From Natronococcus jeotgali DSM 18795 (GTDB taxonomy: Archaea > Halobacteriota > Halobacteria > Halobacteriales > Natrialbaceae): a DNA stretch of 64,000 nt. The notes beneath the pieces were generated by a model, which had not been told where the DNA came from, made no database searches, and saw only the letters and a program-made list of their open reading frames with translations. This document shows, in pieces, positions 1-9,345 of this stretch. The position numbers and the translations under genes were made by a program. The DNA lies in assembly GCF_000337695.1 (NCBI RefSeq), contig NZ_AOIA01000158.1:22674-86673 (forward strand), in the 5' to 3' direction. Each line of letters opens with the position of its first letter. Position 1 is the first letter of the stretch.

Positions 1-330
1 TTTGGTGTCGCCCGTGAACTCGAAGTTCTCGGTGAGCAGGATGGCGTCGACCGGGCAGACCTCCTCGCAAAGCCGACAGTAGATGCACTGTCCGATGTGG
101 AGGTTGTACTGTTCGCCGTTGCGCTGGTCGTCCATCACGATCTGGATGGTGTCGTTCGGACAGACGTTCTCGCACTGGCGACACCAGATACAGCGCTCCT
201 GGCTGAACTTGTGGACCCCCCGAAAGCGCGGCGAGACGTCCGGGGCGGTCTCGGGGTACTCGACCGTGAACGTCGAGCCGTCCAGCGCGTGTTTCATCGT
301 CGTTGCCATCGATTTGAGTATCCCGATCAT
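1..330 (-). CDS. nuoI: NADH-quinone oxidoreductase subunit I (partial, 3' end outside window)
   Basis: The first 110 codons are present and the rest lies before position 1. Two 4Fe-4S motifs are visible: Cys47, 50, 53, 57 and Cys82, 85, 88, 92 (CIWCRQCENVCP and CIYCRLCEEVCP). They carry electrons through the peripheral arm of complex I (clusters N6a/N6b). The ATG at 330 overlaps the stop of nuoH by 4 bp (ATGA), so translation is probably coupled. It is the last visible gene of the nuoA-B-CD-H-I operon. Confidence 0.95.
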   Translation of the reverse strand, partial: MIGILKSMATTMKHALDGSTFTVEYPETAPDVSPRFRGVHKFSQERCIWCRQCENVCPNDTIQIVMDDQRNGEQYNLHIGQCIYCRLCEEVCPVDAILLTENFEFTGDTK

Positions 331-1412
331 GCTATCAGCCCCACGATTACCGCGGTCAGTACGAGGTTCGCGAACGAAAGGACGAGCAGTCCCTTCCAGC
401 CGATCTCGATCAGCTGGTCGATCCGGACCCGGGGCACCGCCGAGCGGAGCCACTGGGTCAGCAAGAAGACGCCCCAGATCTTGACGAGGAACCAGACGAT
501 GCCGATCGCCTCGGGACCCGGGCCCGCCGGGCCGCCGAGGAAGATCGTCGCGATGATCGCACCGCCCAGGAAGATGTGCAGGAATTCGCCGAGGTAGATC
601 AACACGAAGTACACCGAGGAGTACTCGGTCTGGTACCCCGCGACGATCTCGGTCGGCGCCTCGGGCGTGTCGAACGGGTTCCGGCCGACCTCGGCGAAGT
701 TCGCCACGAGGAACAGCACGAACGCGAATGGGTTGACGATCGCGAACCACTGCGGGATCGCAACGAGTCCGAGGTCGACGAGCGGTTCGTTCTGTACGGC
801 GACGATCTCGCTCATCTGCAGGGTGCCGGTGAAGATTACCACGGACATCCCGGTGACGATGAGCGGGATCTCGTAGGCGACGTTCTGTGCGACCGCCCGC
901 AGTCCCCCGAGCAGCGAGTACTTGTTCGCCGAGGAGTAGCCGGCCATAACCAGACCGACGCTTGCGATGCCCGCGACCGCGAACGTGAACACCAGTCCGA
1001 CCTCGGGGTCGGCGAGGTGGATTCCGCTCCCCATCGGAATCACCGCGAAACCGAGCAGCGCCGAGGACGCGACCACGATCGGTGCGAGGTCGTACGCCGG
1101 ACGGTCGGCGTTCTCCGGGACGATCAGCTCCTTCGAGAGCAGTCGAACCGCGTCGGCGACGATGATGAACAGTCCGGCGGGCCCGAGTCGGTTGACGGCG
1201 ATCCGGTCCGTGAACGCGGCCGTGATCTTCCGTTTCGCCCACGGGCCGGCGACGCCGGTCATCGCCAGCATCAGGTTGCCGACGAGAAAGGCGGCGAGAA
1301 ACGTCGCGAGCAACTCGCCGGCGAGCCCGAACTGGTCCAGGCCGGTCAGGTCGCCGATCCGCTCGGGGAGCAAGACCGTGTCGCCGGCCTGCAGCGGCGT
1401 CCCCTCGATCAT
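327..1412 (-). CDS. nuoH: NADH-quinone oxidoreductase subunit H (membrane)
   Basis: This 361-residue protein has about eight hydrophobic segments and the NuoH signatures near [16 protein letters not shown] and [20 protein letters not shown] (residues about 230-260). NuoH sits at the joint between the hydrophilic and membrane arms and forms part of the quinone chamber. It overlaps nuoCD upstream and nuoI downstream by 4 bp each, which shows a tightly packed operon. The length is normal for the family. Confidence 0.97.
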   Translation of the reverse strand: MIEGTPLQAGDTVLLPERIGDLTGLDQFGLAGELLATFLAAFLVGNLMLAMTGVAGPWAKRKITAAFTDRIAVNRLGPAGLFIIVADAVRLLSKELIVPENADRPAYDLAPIVVASSALLGFAVIPMGSGIHLADPEVGLVFTFAVAGIASVGLVMAGYSSANKYSLLGGLRAVAQNVAYEIPLIVTGMSVVIFTGTLQMSEIVAVQNEPLVDLGLVAIPQWFAIVNPFAFVLFLVANFAEVGRNPFDTPEAPTEIVAGYQTEYSSVYFVLIYLGEFLHIFLGGAIIATIFLGGPAGPGPEAIGIVWFLVKIWGVFLLTQWLRSAVPRVRIDQLIEIGWKGLLVLSFANLVLTAVIVGLIA

Positions 1413-3061
1413 CGATCCACCTCTCCGAGGACGATGTCGAGGCTGCCCAGCGAGGCGATCAGGTCGGGAACGTACTCGCCCTCGCTCATCTCACCGAGGG
1501 CCGAGAGGTTGTGGAAACACGGACTGCGGATCTTGAACCGACCGGGTTTGTCGGTACCGTCCGAGCGGATGTAGATACCGAGTTCGCCCTTCGCGCCCTC
1601 GACGGCGCGGTAGACCTCCGTGTCGGGATCGGGCTTGAGCGTCCGGGGAACGTTGGCCTGGATCTCGCGGTCGTCCTCGGGCCAGTCTTCGAGCAGGTCG
1701 ACACACTGCTCGATGATCTTCGCGGACTCCTCGACCTCCTCCATCCGACAGAGCACCCGAGCGTAGTTGTCACAGCCCTGGCGGGTGACGACGTCCCACT
1801 CGAGGTTCTCGTAGTACCCGTAGGGGTCGTCCCGCCGGAGGTCGTAGTCGACCCCCGACGCGCGAGCGACCGGGCCCGTGCAGCCGTAGGATTTGGCGAC
1901 CTCGGGCTCGAGGACGCCGGTGTCGTGGGTCCGAACCTGAAAGATCTCGTTACCGGTGAGCAGGTCGTGGTACTCGTCGACCTTCGCGGGGAGCCCGTCC
2001 AGGAAGTCCCGCGTCTTCTCGAGGAACTCCCCTCGGGGTTCGGGCAGGTCCCAGGCGACCCCGCCCAGCCGGAAGTAGTTGAACATCAGCCGCTGGCCGG
2101 TGAGATCCTCGAGGATGTCCTGGACGACCTCCCGGTCGCGCATCCCGTACTGGAAGACGGCGGTGAAGTCGCCGTAGACGTCGAGGGCGAACGTCGCCAG
2201 CGCGAGCATGTGCGAGGCGATCCGGCAGAGTTCGGCGCCCATCGTCCGGATAACCTGGGCGTACTCCGGCACCTCGATATCGGCCAGATCCTCCGCGACT
2301 CGGGCGTAGGCCCACTCGTTTAACAGGCCGGCCGAGACGTAGTCCCACCGATCGGGGTAGGGCATGATCTGGTGGCGGTAGGTGCCCGACTGACACATCT
2401 GCTCCTCGCAGCGGTGCAGGTAGCCGACGTCGGGGTCGACGTCGACGACGGTCTCGCCGTCGAGTACCGTCTCGAGGTGGAGCACGCCGTGGGTCGCCGG
2501 GTGGTGGGGGCCGATGTTCAGGAACATCGTATCCGACTCCTGGTCGTGGTGGTCCGGCTGGATCGGGTTGGCGTGTTCGGAAAGCGTGACGACCTGGGGC
2601 TGTTCCTGATCGTAGTCCTTCGAGAGGGGATGGCCCTGCCAGGTCTCGGGCAGGAGGATCCGTCGCGGGTCGGGGTGGCCCTCGTAGTCGATCCCCACGA
2701 GGTCGAAGGCCTCCCGCTCGTGCCAGTCGGCCGTCCGGAAGACGGGTTCGGCCGACTGGCTGACGGGATCGTCGATCGACGTCGGCACGACGACCGAGAC
2801 CTCCTGGGTCGGGTCGGCGTACTTTTTCATGTGGTAGATCGACTCGTAGCGGTCCTCGTACTGCTGTGCGGTCAGACAGGAGAGGTGGTCGAATCCGGCC
2901 TCGTCGCGAAGGTCGAAGAGGACGTCCTGGACGTCGTCGGGGCGGATGACGAAGCCCGGCGCGTTGAGGTGATCGTCGCGTCCGAGCGCCCGGTCGCCGA
3001 TCAGCGCCTCGAGGTCGTCCTCGGTGACTTCCCGTCCCTGTCGTTCGAGTCCCGTGCTCAT
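1409..3061 (-). CDS. nuoCD: NADH-quinone oxidoreductase fused subunits C and D
   Basis: At 550 residues this is a natural fusion. Residues 1 to about 165 are NuoC ([19 protein letters not shown] near 116-134). From about residue 178 it is NuoD, starting with [14 protein letters not shown]. NuoD helps form the quinone site together with NuoB. The linker (about 155-177) is acidic and His-rich. The ATG at 3061 overlaps the nuoB stop. C-D fusion is known in several bacterial and archaeal lineages. Confidence 0.96.
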   Translation of the reverse strand: MSTGLERQGREVTEDDLEALIGDRALGRDDHLNAPGFVIRPDDVQDVLFDLRDEAGFDHLSCLTAQQYEDRYESIYHMKKYADPTQEVSVVVPTSIDDPVSQSAEPVFRTADWHEREAFDLVGIDYEGHPDPRRILLPETWQGHPLSKDYDQEQPQVVTLSEHANPIQPDHHDQESDTMFLNIGPHHPATHGVLHLETVLDGETVVDVDPDVGYLHRCEEQMCQSGTYRHQIMPYPDRWDYVSAGLLNEWAYARVAEDLADIEVPEYAQVIRTMGAELCRIASHMLALATFALDVYGDFTAVFQYGMRDREVVQDILEDLTGQRLMFNYFRLGGVAWDLPEPRGEFLEKTRDFLDGLPAKVDEYHDLLTGNEIFQVRTHDTGVLEPEVAKSYGCTGPVARASGVDYDLRRDDPYGYYENLEWDVVTRQGCDNYARVLCRMEEVEESAKIIEQCVDLLEDWPEDDREIQANVPRTLKPDPDTEVYRAVEGAKGELGIYIRSDGTDKPGRFKIRSPCFHNLSALGEMSEGEYVPDLIASLGSLDIVLGEVDR

Positions 3062-3765
3062 GGCGAATCAGCCCAGTTGTACCGCATGACGAGGTCGTCC
3101 TCGTCGATGTCGCTCGCGAGTTTCTGTACGAGTTCGTCCTTCGGCAGGTCGCCGAACTGCTCGAGTTCGTACGGCTTGACGACGACCGGCGAGGTCTCGC
3201 CGTTGCGAATCCGCTCTTGCAGTTTGGCGACGCCGTAGACCAGCGCCTCCGGTCGGGGCGGACAGCCGGGGACGTGGATGTCGACGGGGATGATCTCCTC
3301 GGCGCCTTTGACGACGTTGTACCCCTCCTGAAACGGCCCCCCGGAGATCGTGCACGACCCCATCCCGACGACGAACTTGGGTTCGGGCATCTGGTCGTAG
3401 ACCCGTTTCATCCGGGGGCCGAACTTCGAGACGATCGTCCCCGGTACGATCATCACGTCGGCCTGGCGCGGCGAGGCCCGAGGAACGCCCGCGCCGAACC
3501 GGTCCAGGTCGTGTTTGATCGCGTACGTGTGCATCATCTCGATGCTGCAGCAGGCGATTCCGAACTGCAGCATGAACATCGAGTTCCCCCGAACCCAGTT
3601 CATGAACTGGTCGAACTTCGTGAGGATGAACGGCGTCGCGCCGAACGCCTCCCGAAGCCTCGAGTTGAATCGGTCGTCGGGGCCGGCACCCATCCGCGAC
3701 TCGCGGGTGTCGGACGACGGAGCGGTACTGTCGTAGATCTCTTGGCGCGGTTTGTCACTGCTCAT
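3058..3765 (-). CDS. nuoB: NADH-quinone oxidoreductase subunit B
   Basis: This 235-residue subunit carries the terminal N2 iron-sulfur cluster of complex I. The ligand cysteines are visible: Cys72-Cys73 ([12 protein letters not shown]), Cys138 ([10 protein letters not shown]) and Cys168 ([10 protein letters not shown]). A roughly 40-residue hydrophilic N-terminal extension precedes the conserved core, as is common in halophiles. The gene directly follows nuoA and overlaps nuoCD by 4 bp. Confidence 0.97.
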   Translation of the reverse strand: MSSDKPRQEIYDSTAPSSDTRESRMGAGPDDRFNSRLREAFGATPFILTKFDQFMNWVRGNSMFMLQFGIACCSIEMMHTYAIKHDLDRFGAGVPRASPRQADVMIVPGTIVSKFGPRMKRVYDQMPEPKFVVGMGSCTISGGPFQEGYNVVKGAEEIIPVDIHVPGCPPRPEALVYGVAKLQERIRNGETSPVVVKPYELEQFGDLPKDELVQKLASDIDEDDLVMRYNWADSP

Positions 3766-4175
3766 TATCGATCAGCTCCGGCTTCGACCTGTTCCGGCGT
3801 GCGTGCCCACTGGACGGCGCCGGTCCGCCACGCCCAGGCGAATCCGATCAGCAGGATGACGACGAACGCGATCATCGGCCCGAGGGCGTGAACGATCCCG
3901 TACTCCTCGGCCGCGAGCGCATCCTGGTAGACGACCGCCCACGGAAACAGGAGGACGGTTTCGATGTCGAAGACGAGAAACAGAAGCGCAACCATGTAGT
4001 ACTGGATGTTGAATCGGATGCGCGTCCCGCCGGTCGGCACCTCGCCACTCTCGTAGGTGGCACGTTTGCTCGTTTCGGGAACGCTCGGCCGCAGGAGGAA
4101 CGATACCGCCATCATCCCGAGCGGTATCAGCAGTCCCACGAGCGCGAGCGCGCCGATAGCGATCCAGTCATTCAT
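3765..4175 (-). CDS. nuoA: NADH-quinone oxidoreductase subunit A (membrane)
   Basis: The product is 136 residues with three hydrophobic segments and the NuoA motif GGTRIRFNIQYYMVALLFLV followed by FDIETV. An in-frame ATG ten codons upstream (4205) is possible. I prefer 4175 because the protein then begins MNDWIAIGALAL, directly before the first membrane helix, and because a TATA-like box lies about 35 bp upstream. It is the first gene of the complex I operon. Confidence 0.93.
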   Translation of the reverse strand: MNDWIAIGALALVGLLIPLGMMAVSFLLRPSVPETSKRATYESGEVPTGGTRIRFNIQYYMVALLFLVFDIETVLLFPWAVVYQDALAAEEYGIVHALGPMIAFVVILLIGFAWAWRTGAVQWARTPEQVEAGADR

Positions 4176-4205
4176 CTCGTGAACGTTCGAAGGTTCAGAC
4201 CCCAC

Positions 4206-4214
4206 GCATATAAG
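4206..4214 (-). promoter_or_regulatory. Probable TATA box of the nuo operon
   Basis: Read on the minus strand the sequence is ccttatatgc. Its centre is about 35 bp upstream of the preferred nuoA ATG at 4175, which predicts a leader of only a few nucleotides. The 4215-4418 gap behind it shows no gene. Confidence 0.5.
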
Positions 4215-4418
4215 GGTTGATTCTCGACGTTTCGGCCGGTAGGAGCATCAGCATCCGTTTTCGTCGATCGAGGACACCGTTGAACGATCGTCAGCACAAC
4301 TCCTGACCGGCTCACCCCGAAAAATCCGAGTTCGGACTCCGGAGGGGTTCCGATCGCCGCACCGAACGCGGACGCTCCCCAACGGACGTTCGTTCGGATC
4401 GACCGCCGCGACGGTCGG

Positions 4419-5051
4419 CTACTCGCTCGAGAAGCCTGCGGTCCCTTCGTCGTGCAGTCGCCGGGAGACCTCGCCGACCTCCTCCCGTAAGCTCTCGTGG
4501 TACTCGAGGAGTCGCTCCCGTACCGGCTCGTGTTGCCGGGCGAGGATCTGGGCGGCCGACAGCGCGGCGTTAAACGACTTGCCGGCGTCGACCGCGACCA
4601 GCGGCGCCCCCGTCGGCATTCCGATGACGCTGTCGACGGATTTCTCCTGAACTGGAACGCCGATCACCGGCAACGGGTAGGCGATCGAGGCGGTCATGTT
4701 CGGCAGATCGGCGGACTTGCCCCCTGCACCGGCGACGATCACCTCGAGCCCGCGGTCCTCGGCCGTCTCGGCGTACGCTGCCATCAGATCGGGGGTGCGG
4801 TGGGCGGAGGTGACGGAGGTCTCGAAGGTGAACCGGGCGTCGGGCGGGTTCTCGTAGTCGGTCTGCTCCTCGAAGCCGAGTTCGTCGACGAACGCGTCGT
4901 AGGCGCCGCGGCGCCGTCCGCCCGTAGACATCACCTCGAGGTCGGAGTCACTGCCCATCACGATGCCGACGTCGGGCGTCTCGGCGTCGGGCAGGTCCAG
5001 TTCGGCCTCGCGGTGCAGACGGTCGATCAGCTCCTCGACGGTGTCGCTCAT
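4419..5051 (-). CDS. purE: N5-carboxyaminoimidazole ribonucleotide mutase
   Basis: PurE moves the carboxylate of N5-CAIR to make CAIR in purine synthesis. Family motifs are GSDSDLEVM (residues about 33-41), SAHRTPD, the glycine-rich VAGAGGKSADLPNMTAS, and IGMPTGAPL. Two departures from typical bacterial PurE are visible. There is an N-terminal extension of about 27 residues, and there are about 15 extra residues between GSDSD and SAHRTPD. The gene lies 15 bp after purK, its partner enzyme, in one operon. Confidence 0.94.
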   Translation of the reverse strand: MSDTVEELIDRLHREAELDLPDAETPDVGIVMGSDSDLEVMSTGGRRRGAYDAFVDELGFEEQTDYENPPDARFTFETSVTSAHRTPDLMAAYAETAEDRGLEVIVAGAGGKSADLPNMTASIAYPLPVIGVPVQEKSVDSVIGMPTGAPLVAVDAGKSFNAALSAAQILARQHEPVRERLLEYHESLREEVGEVSRRLHDEGTAGFSSE

Positions 5052-5066
5052 GGTAGGCAGTGCTGG

Positions 5067-6230
5067 TTACTCCGACGTGAACGTGACGGAGCGCTCGAGT
5101 TCGCGCGCGGTCTCGAGTAGCTCGTCGGGCGTCTCGCCCTCGCGCCCGGCGATCGTGACGTGGCCCATCTTCCGCAGCGGTCGAACCTGTCGCTTCCCGT
5201 ACCAGTGGAGGTTCGCCGCGGGCGTCTCGAGGATACGGTCGACGTTCCGGAGTTCGGCGTCTCGGGACTCCGCGACGTCGCCGAGCAGGTTCACCGAGAC
5301 GGTCGGCGAGCGCAGGTCGGTCGCCGCCAGCGGCCAGCCCAGCACGGCTCGAGCGTGCTGTTCGAACTGCGAGCTCTGTGCGCCCTCGATCGTCCAGTGC
5401 CCCGAGTTGTGGGGGCGGGGGGCGATCTCGTTGAGTAGCACCTCTCCTCCGGTCGTTTCGAACAGTTCGATCCCGTAGACACCCCGCCCGTCCATCACCT
5501 CGAGGACGTCCTCGGCGACCTCGAGAGCCCGCCGTTCGACGGCCTCGTCGGAGCCCGCGGGGACGATCGTCTCCCGGAGGATCTCGTCCTCGTGAACGTT
5601 CTCGCCGATGGGGAAGGCGGCGGTCTCGCCGTCGCCCTTGACCGCGATCACCGAGATCTCCCGTTCGAAGTCGACGAACGACTCGACCATCGCGGGGCCG
5701 GCGACCGACTCGAGGGCCTCGACTGCGTCAGCTTTCGACTCGACGGGCACGTTCCCGCGCCCGTCGTACCCGCCAGTACGGGCCTTCAGCATGACGGGCG
5801 CGCCGTAGTCGTCGATCGCGTCGCGAATATCGTCGGCGTCCTCGACCGCCCGAAACGGCGGGACGGGTACGCCCGCCTCCTCCAGCGCGCGCTTCTGGAC
5901 GAGCTTGTCGTGGATCGTCTCGAGGGTCGCGGGGTCGGGGTGGACGGGCGTCCCCGAGTCCTCGGCGACCCGCTCGAGGACGTCCTGGTCGGCCAGTTCG
6001 ATCTCGAAGGTGAGGGCGTCGGCTCGCGCGGCGAGTTCCCGAATGCCGGTCTCGTCGTCGAAGTCGGCGACGATCTGGTCGCGCGCGACGGGCGCGGCCG
6101 GACAATCGGGTGTCGGATCGAGCACGACGACCTCGACACCGAGCGGCGCGGCCGCCTCGGCGAGCATTCGTCCGAGCTGTCCGCCACCGACCACGCCGAG
6201 GGTCGGCCCCGGCGTCCGTAGCGTCGTCAT
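5067..6230 (-). CDS. purK: N5-carboxyaminoimidazole ribonucleotide synthase
   Basis: PurK is an ATP-grasp enzyme that makes N5-CAIR from AIR, bicarbonate and ATP, and it supplies PurE. The N-terminal nucleotide-binding fold reads VVGGGQLGRMLAEAA. The ATP-grasp core includes MLKARTGGYDGRGN and a C-terminal LLNEIAPRPHNSGHWTIEGA. The length of 387 residues is normal. It leads the purK-purE operon and is divergent from ribH. Confidence 0.96.
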   Translation of the reverse strand: MTTLRTPGPTLGVVGGGQLGRMLAEAAAPLGVEVVVLDPTPDCPAAPVARDQIVADFDDETGIRELAARADALTFEIELADQDVLERVAEDSGTPVHPDPATLETIHDKLVQKRALEEAGVPVPPFRAVEDADDIRDAIDDYGAPVMLKARTGGYDGRGNVPVESKADAVEALESVAGPAMVESFVDFEREISVIAVKGDGETAAFPIGENVHEDEILRETIVPAGSDEAVERRALEVAEDVLEVMDGRGVYGIELFETTGGEVLLNEIAPRPHNSGHWTIEGAQSSQFEQHARAVLGWPLAATDLRSPTVSVNLLGDVAESRDAELRNVDRILETPAANLHWYGKRQVRPLRKMGHVTIAGREGETPDELLETARELERSVTFTSE

Positions 6231-6253
6231 CGGGCGTGGATTGGACGGGCCGT

Positions 6254-6264
6254 CGCTTAAGTAT
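6254..6264 (-). promoter_or_regulatory. Probable TATA box of purK-purE
   Basis: On the minus strand the box reads atacttaagcg, centred about 29 bp before the purK ATG at 6230. This spacing suggests a transcript that is leaderless or nearly so. Confidence 0.45.
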
Positions 6265-6444
6265 TCTCAATCCTGCCGATTTAAGGGAGAGGGGACGCCT
6301 GCAATCTGCACGTTCGTGAATATCCGTCCGCAGACGGCCGTCGACCGAACACTCGGTTCGCAGCGGGTTGTGTCCCCGCCGCGAGAACCGCCGTCGCCCG
6401 CCGAGAACGGTACCTCTTTGAACTCCCCACCCGACCGCTCGAGT

Positions 6445-6864
6445 ATGACCACGCTCGGACTGGTGGTCGCGGAGTTCAACCGAGAGATCACCGAGCAGAT
6501 GGAAGCCGTCGCCCGCGAGGCCGCCGACGAGGCCGGCGCCGAGGTGTACGAGACGGTCCGCGTTCCCGGGGTCTACGACGCCCCGCTCGCCGCCGACCGG
6601 CTCGCCCGCCTCGAGGCCGTCGACGCCGTCGCCGTGATCGGCACCGTCATCACCGGCGACACCGACCACGATCAGGTGATCACCGACGCGACCGCACAGC
6701 GACTCTCCGACGTCAGTCTCGAGCGTGACACTCCCGTAACGCTCGGCGTCACCGGGCCCGGAATGTCCGCGGCGGAGGCCCGCGAACGCGTCGAGAACGC
6801 GGCCAAGGCCGTCGACGGCGCGCTCGACCTCGCCGCCGAGTTACCCGACCCAGATCAACGATGA
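6445..6864 (+). CDS. ribH: 6,7-dimethyl-8-ribityllumazine synthase
   Basis: RibH condenses 5-amino-6-ribitylamino-uracil with dihydroxybutanone phosphate, the step before riboflavin. The 139-residue product matches family length. Visible motifs are LVVAEFNREIT at the start, VRVPGVYDAPLAADRL, and VIGTVITGDTDHDQVI with the substrate-binding GTVI. The open frame continues upstream, but the ATG at 6445 gives the conserved N-terminus MTTLGLVVAEFN. Its stop overlaps the next start by 4 bp. Confidence 0.93.
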   Translation: MTTLGLVVAEFNREITEQMEAVAREAADEAGAEVYETVRVPGVYDAPLAADRLARLEAVDAVAVIGTVITGDTDHDQVITDATAQRLSDVSLERDTPVTLGVTGPGMSAAEARERVENAAKAVDGALDLAAELPDPDQR

Positions 6865-8009
6865 CGATGGAATTCACCGACCGTCTGACCCGAGTCGAAC
6901 CGTCCGCAACGCTTGCCATCTCCGCGCTCGCGACCGAACTCGAGAACGAAGGGGCCGACGTCGTCGACCTCTCGGTCGGCGAGCCCGACTTCCCCACGCC
7001 CGAAAACGTCGTCGAGGCCGGCAAGGACGCGATGGACGCCGGCCACACCGGCTACACGACGTCGGCGGGGATCCTCGAGCTGCGCGAGGCGATCGCCGAG
7101 AAACTCGCCGACGACGGCCTCGAGCACGGCACCGACGAGATCATCGTCACGCCCGGGGCGAAGCAGGCACTCTACGAGATCGTCCAGGCCCTCGTCCAGG
7201 ACGGCGACGAGGTCGTCCTGCTCGACCCCGCGTGGGTCTCCTACGAGGCGATGGTCAAGATGGCTGGCGGCTCGCTCTCGCGGGTCGACCTCTCCGAGAC
7301 CGAGTTCCAGCTCGAGCCCGCCCTCGAGGACCTCGAGGCCGCCGTGTCGGACGACACCGAGTTGCTGATCGTCAACTCGCCGTCGAACCCCACGGGCGCC
7401 GTCTACTCCGACGACGCGCTCGAAGGCGTGCGCGACCTCGCCGTCGAGCACGACGTGACCGTAATTTCGGACGAGATCTACAAGGAGATTACCTACGGCG
7501 TCGAACCGACGAGTCTGGGCACGCTCGAGGGGATGGCCGACCGCACCGTCACCGTCAACGGCTTCTCGAAGGCGTACTCGATGACCGGCTGGCGGCTGGG
7601 CTACTTCGCCGGCCCCGAGGAGCTGATCGACCAGGCCGGCAAACTGCACAGCCACTCGGTGTCCTCGGCGGTGAACTTCGTCCAGCACGCCGGGATCGAA
7701 GCGCTCGAGAACACCGACGAAGCCGTCGACGAGATGGTCGCCGACTTCGCCGAGCGCCGCGACCTGGTCGTCGACCTGCTCGAGGGCCACGACGTCGACG
7801 TCGCGGTACCCGACGGCGCGTTCTACATGATGCTCCCGGTAGCGGAGGACGACCAGGAGTGGTGCGAGGGCGCGCTCGAGGACGCCCACGTCGCCACGGT
7901 CCCCGGCAGCGCGTTCGGCACGCCGGGCTACGCCCGCATCTCCTACGCCGCGAGCGAGGAACGCCTGCAGGAGGGTATCGAGCGACTGGCCGACGAAGGC
8001 TACCTGTAG
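6861..8009 (+). CDS. Pyridoxal-phosphate aminotransferase, class I (aspartate aminotransferase-like)
   Basis: This 382-residue enzyme belongs to the AspC/AlaT fold I group. The PLP lysine is Lys237 in NGFSKAYSMTGWRLGY. Further signatures are SVGEPDFPTPENV, the cofactor-contacting PGAKQALYE, and NSPSNPTGAVY. The amino donor and acceptor cannot be fixed from sequence; aspartate or an aromatic or alanine-type substrate are all possible. It is translationally coupled to ribH (ATGA overlap). A second ATG two codons later (6867) is an equally plausible start. Confidence 0.88.
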   Translation: MTMEFTDRLTRVEPSATLAISALATELENEGADVVDLSVGEPDFPTPENVVEAGKDAMDAGHTGYTTSAGILELREAIAEKLADDGLEHGTDEIIVTPGAKQALYEIVQALVQDGDEVVLLDPAWVSYEAMVKMAGGSLSRVDLSETEFQLEPALEDLEAAVSDDTELLIVNSPSNPTGAVYSDDALEGVRDLAVEHDVTVISDEIYKEITYGVEPTSLGTLEGMADRTVTVNGFSKAYSMTGWRLGYFAGPEELIDQAGKLHSHSVSSAVNFVQHAGIEALENTDEAVDEMVADFAERRDLVVDLLEGHDVDVAVPDGAFYMMLPVAEDDQEWCEGALEDAHVATVPGSAFGTPGYARISYAASEERLQEGIERLADEGYL

Positions 8010-8077
8010 CCGGTCCCGCTCGAGTTCCTCGGGGCGAAAAGTAACACTATTGTGCGGTGGGAGTCTATTCCGCGAGT

Positions 8078-8091
8078 GAAGTCCCGTGGTG
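8078..8091 (+). repeat. 14-bp copy of the tRNA-Gln 5' end
   Basis: The 14-mer gaagtcccgtggtg occurs here and again at 8144-8157, where it enters the tRNA-Gln gene. The two copies are 66 bp apart. The sequence between them has two hairpins: 8096-8103 with 8107-8114, and one around 8128-8141. This may be a small tandem duplication of the tRNA leader or a processing structure. Confidence 0.6.
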
Positions 8092-8095
8092 GTAA

Positions 8096-8114
8096 GCGAT
8101 TCCGAAGGAATCGC
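8096..8114 (+). other. Perfect 8-bp hairpin between aminotransferase and tRNA
   Basis: gcgattcc and ggaatcgc are separated by a 3-nt loop (gaa). It follows the aminotransferase stop by about 90 bp and precedes the tRNA. There is no T-tract, so a terminator role is not supported by itself. Confidence 0.45.
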
Positions 8115-8145
8115 GAGGTACGCGGGAACTTCGAACGAAGTGAGA

Positions 8146-8248
8146 AGTCCCGTGGTGTAGTGGCCAATCATATGGGCCTTTGGACGTGTTCGGTTCAGTC
8201 CGTCACGGGAGACAGCCCATGACGGCGGTTCGAATCCGCCCGGGACTA
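8146..8248 (+). tRNA. tRNA-Gln (anticodon TTG) with intron
   Basis: The acceptor arms AGTCCCG (8146-8152) and CGGGACT (8241-8247) pair, and A8248 is the discriminator base. The T arm is GGCGG-TTCGAAT-CCGCC. The anticodon stem is TGGGC (8173-8177) with GCCCA (8215-8219), and the anticodon TTG is at 8180-8182. The two stem halves are separated by a 30-nt intron after position 37 (8184-8213), the canonical archaeal site cut by the splicing endonuclease. CCA is not encoded. An intron in tRNA-Gln(UUG) is known from Haloferax. Confidence 0.93.
8229..8248 (+). repeat. Putative attL: 3' end of tRNA-Gln
   Basis: The last 20 bases of the tRNA match 17 of 20 positions at 10539-10558. Archaeal integrases commonly use tRNA 3' ends and leave such a direct repeat. 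The AT-rich island lies exactly between the two copies. Confidence 0.55.
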
Positions 8249-8406
8249 TATACCCAAGGTATCGAATCCCATTTTTGACTGGACTGACCGGAGTACTGCT
8301 TAATCTTCGATTGAGCAAAGCGAGTGGAGATTCTACTCTCTACACAACCGACCGACAGAGCCAATCGTTGCATAGTTATTGAAGTCCAAAGTAACTGATA
8401 ACCAGT

Positions 8407-9153
8407 ATGCCAGAGCGAGAGTCACCCAGTGAATCACTTGACCAGTTCGATAATTTGGACCTTGACCATATGGTTCAACGTCGTCTCGCCGCCTATGCAC
8501 TCCGAGACTACTATGGGGCAACGCTCAGCGAAGTCGGTCAGAATTATTTGGGTTTTTCTCCCAGCATTCGGAAACAAGGGCCGAAGAAGCAGTGGAATCA
8601 GATTAAAACAAGACTTGAAGTTCTGGATAATTTTGAAGCTCCGGACGAATTGAACTCTATTCCCTACAAAATAAACGATATTAGCAACGAAGTGGACCAC
8701 GATTTTAACTATAACCCACCACGAGAACCACTTCAAGAAGCTCGAAGGGAGGCTGAGAATTGGCGAGATTGGTTGCTTGAACAATCCACCACATACAGAG
8801 CAGTAGAGGGGGAATTAGATGCGCGAGAAACAATCATTCGAATCGCTCGGGAGTCTCTACAAACTGCAAACCAATCGCCTGAAGAACGATATTATGGGCT
8901 TGAGGAAGAACAGAACCAACTCAACGATGACGTTGAAGAGTTGCTCCAGAGATTAGATGACATAGAATCCACTACAGACGGTATTACGGACGAGTTAGTT
9001 TTTCTTCTATCAGACGCCAAGGAACTGGAGCGATGGGGAGAAGAAATAGTAGTGGAAGAAAACGATATTGCAGCACACATACATAGAGACTTACAAGTGG
9101 AAGCCCACCTGGAAGATTGGAGAGTTGAGCGTAGTTCAGGGGATTCTAGCTAA
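8407..9153 (+). CDS. Hypothetical acidic coiled-coil protein (island gene 1)
   Basis: I do not recognise this 248-residue protein. The N-terminal 60 residues (VQRRLAAYALRDYYGATLSEVGQ) look like a compact helical domain. Residues about 105-220 are charged and helical with heptad-like spacing, suggesting a coiled coil. There is no signal peptide or membrane segment. A TATA-like tagttatt lies about 30 bp before the ATG. Codon use is AT-rich, unlike both flanks, which supports transfer. It lies 192 bp before a HEPN-like gene in the same orientation. Confidence 0.7.
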   Translation: MPERESPSESLDQFDNLDLDHMVQRRLAAYALRDYYGATLSEVGQNYLGFSPSIRKQGPKKQWNQIKTRLEVLDNFEAPDELNSIPYKINDISNEVDHDFNYNPPREPLQEARREAENWRDWLLEQSTTYRAVEGELDARETIIRIARESLQTANQSPEERYYGLEEEQNQLNDDVEELLQRLDDIESTTDGITDELVFLLSDAKELERWGEEIVVEENDIAAHIHRDLQVEAHLEDWRVERSSGDSS

Positions 9154-9183
9154 CTTGAAAGTACACTCAAAGTCAAGCCACTA

Positions 9184-9310
9184 TTGCCGCATTTTGGGGT
9201 GGTTCCTGTTACGACGAGCCACGCGACCGTCGCCCGAGAGGTCTCGGCACGGTCGTATCCGGTGCCGCGCTCGTGGTTGGGATACTCCTTCAGCGGTTTG
9301 ACGGCCGGGG
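9184..9310. other. GC-rich patch inside the AT-rich island
   Basis: This stretch is as GC-rich as the core chromosome while both neighbouring genes are AT-rich. It reads open in the frame of the next gene from a TTG, but it contains no ATG. On the minus strand it also reads open for about 45 codons (PLKEYPNHERGTGYDRAE). It may be a fragment of another gene. I could not identify it. Confidence 0.3.
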
Positions 9311-9345
9311 ATAGCTACAAAACGACCACCATTCTATCATCCTTC

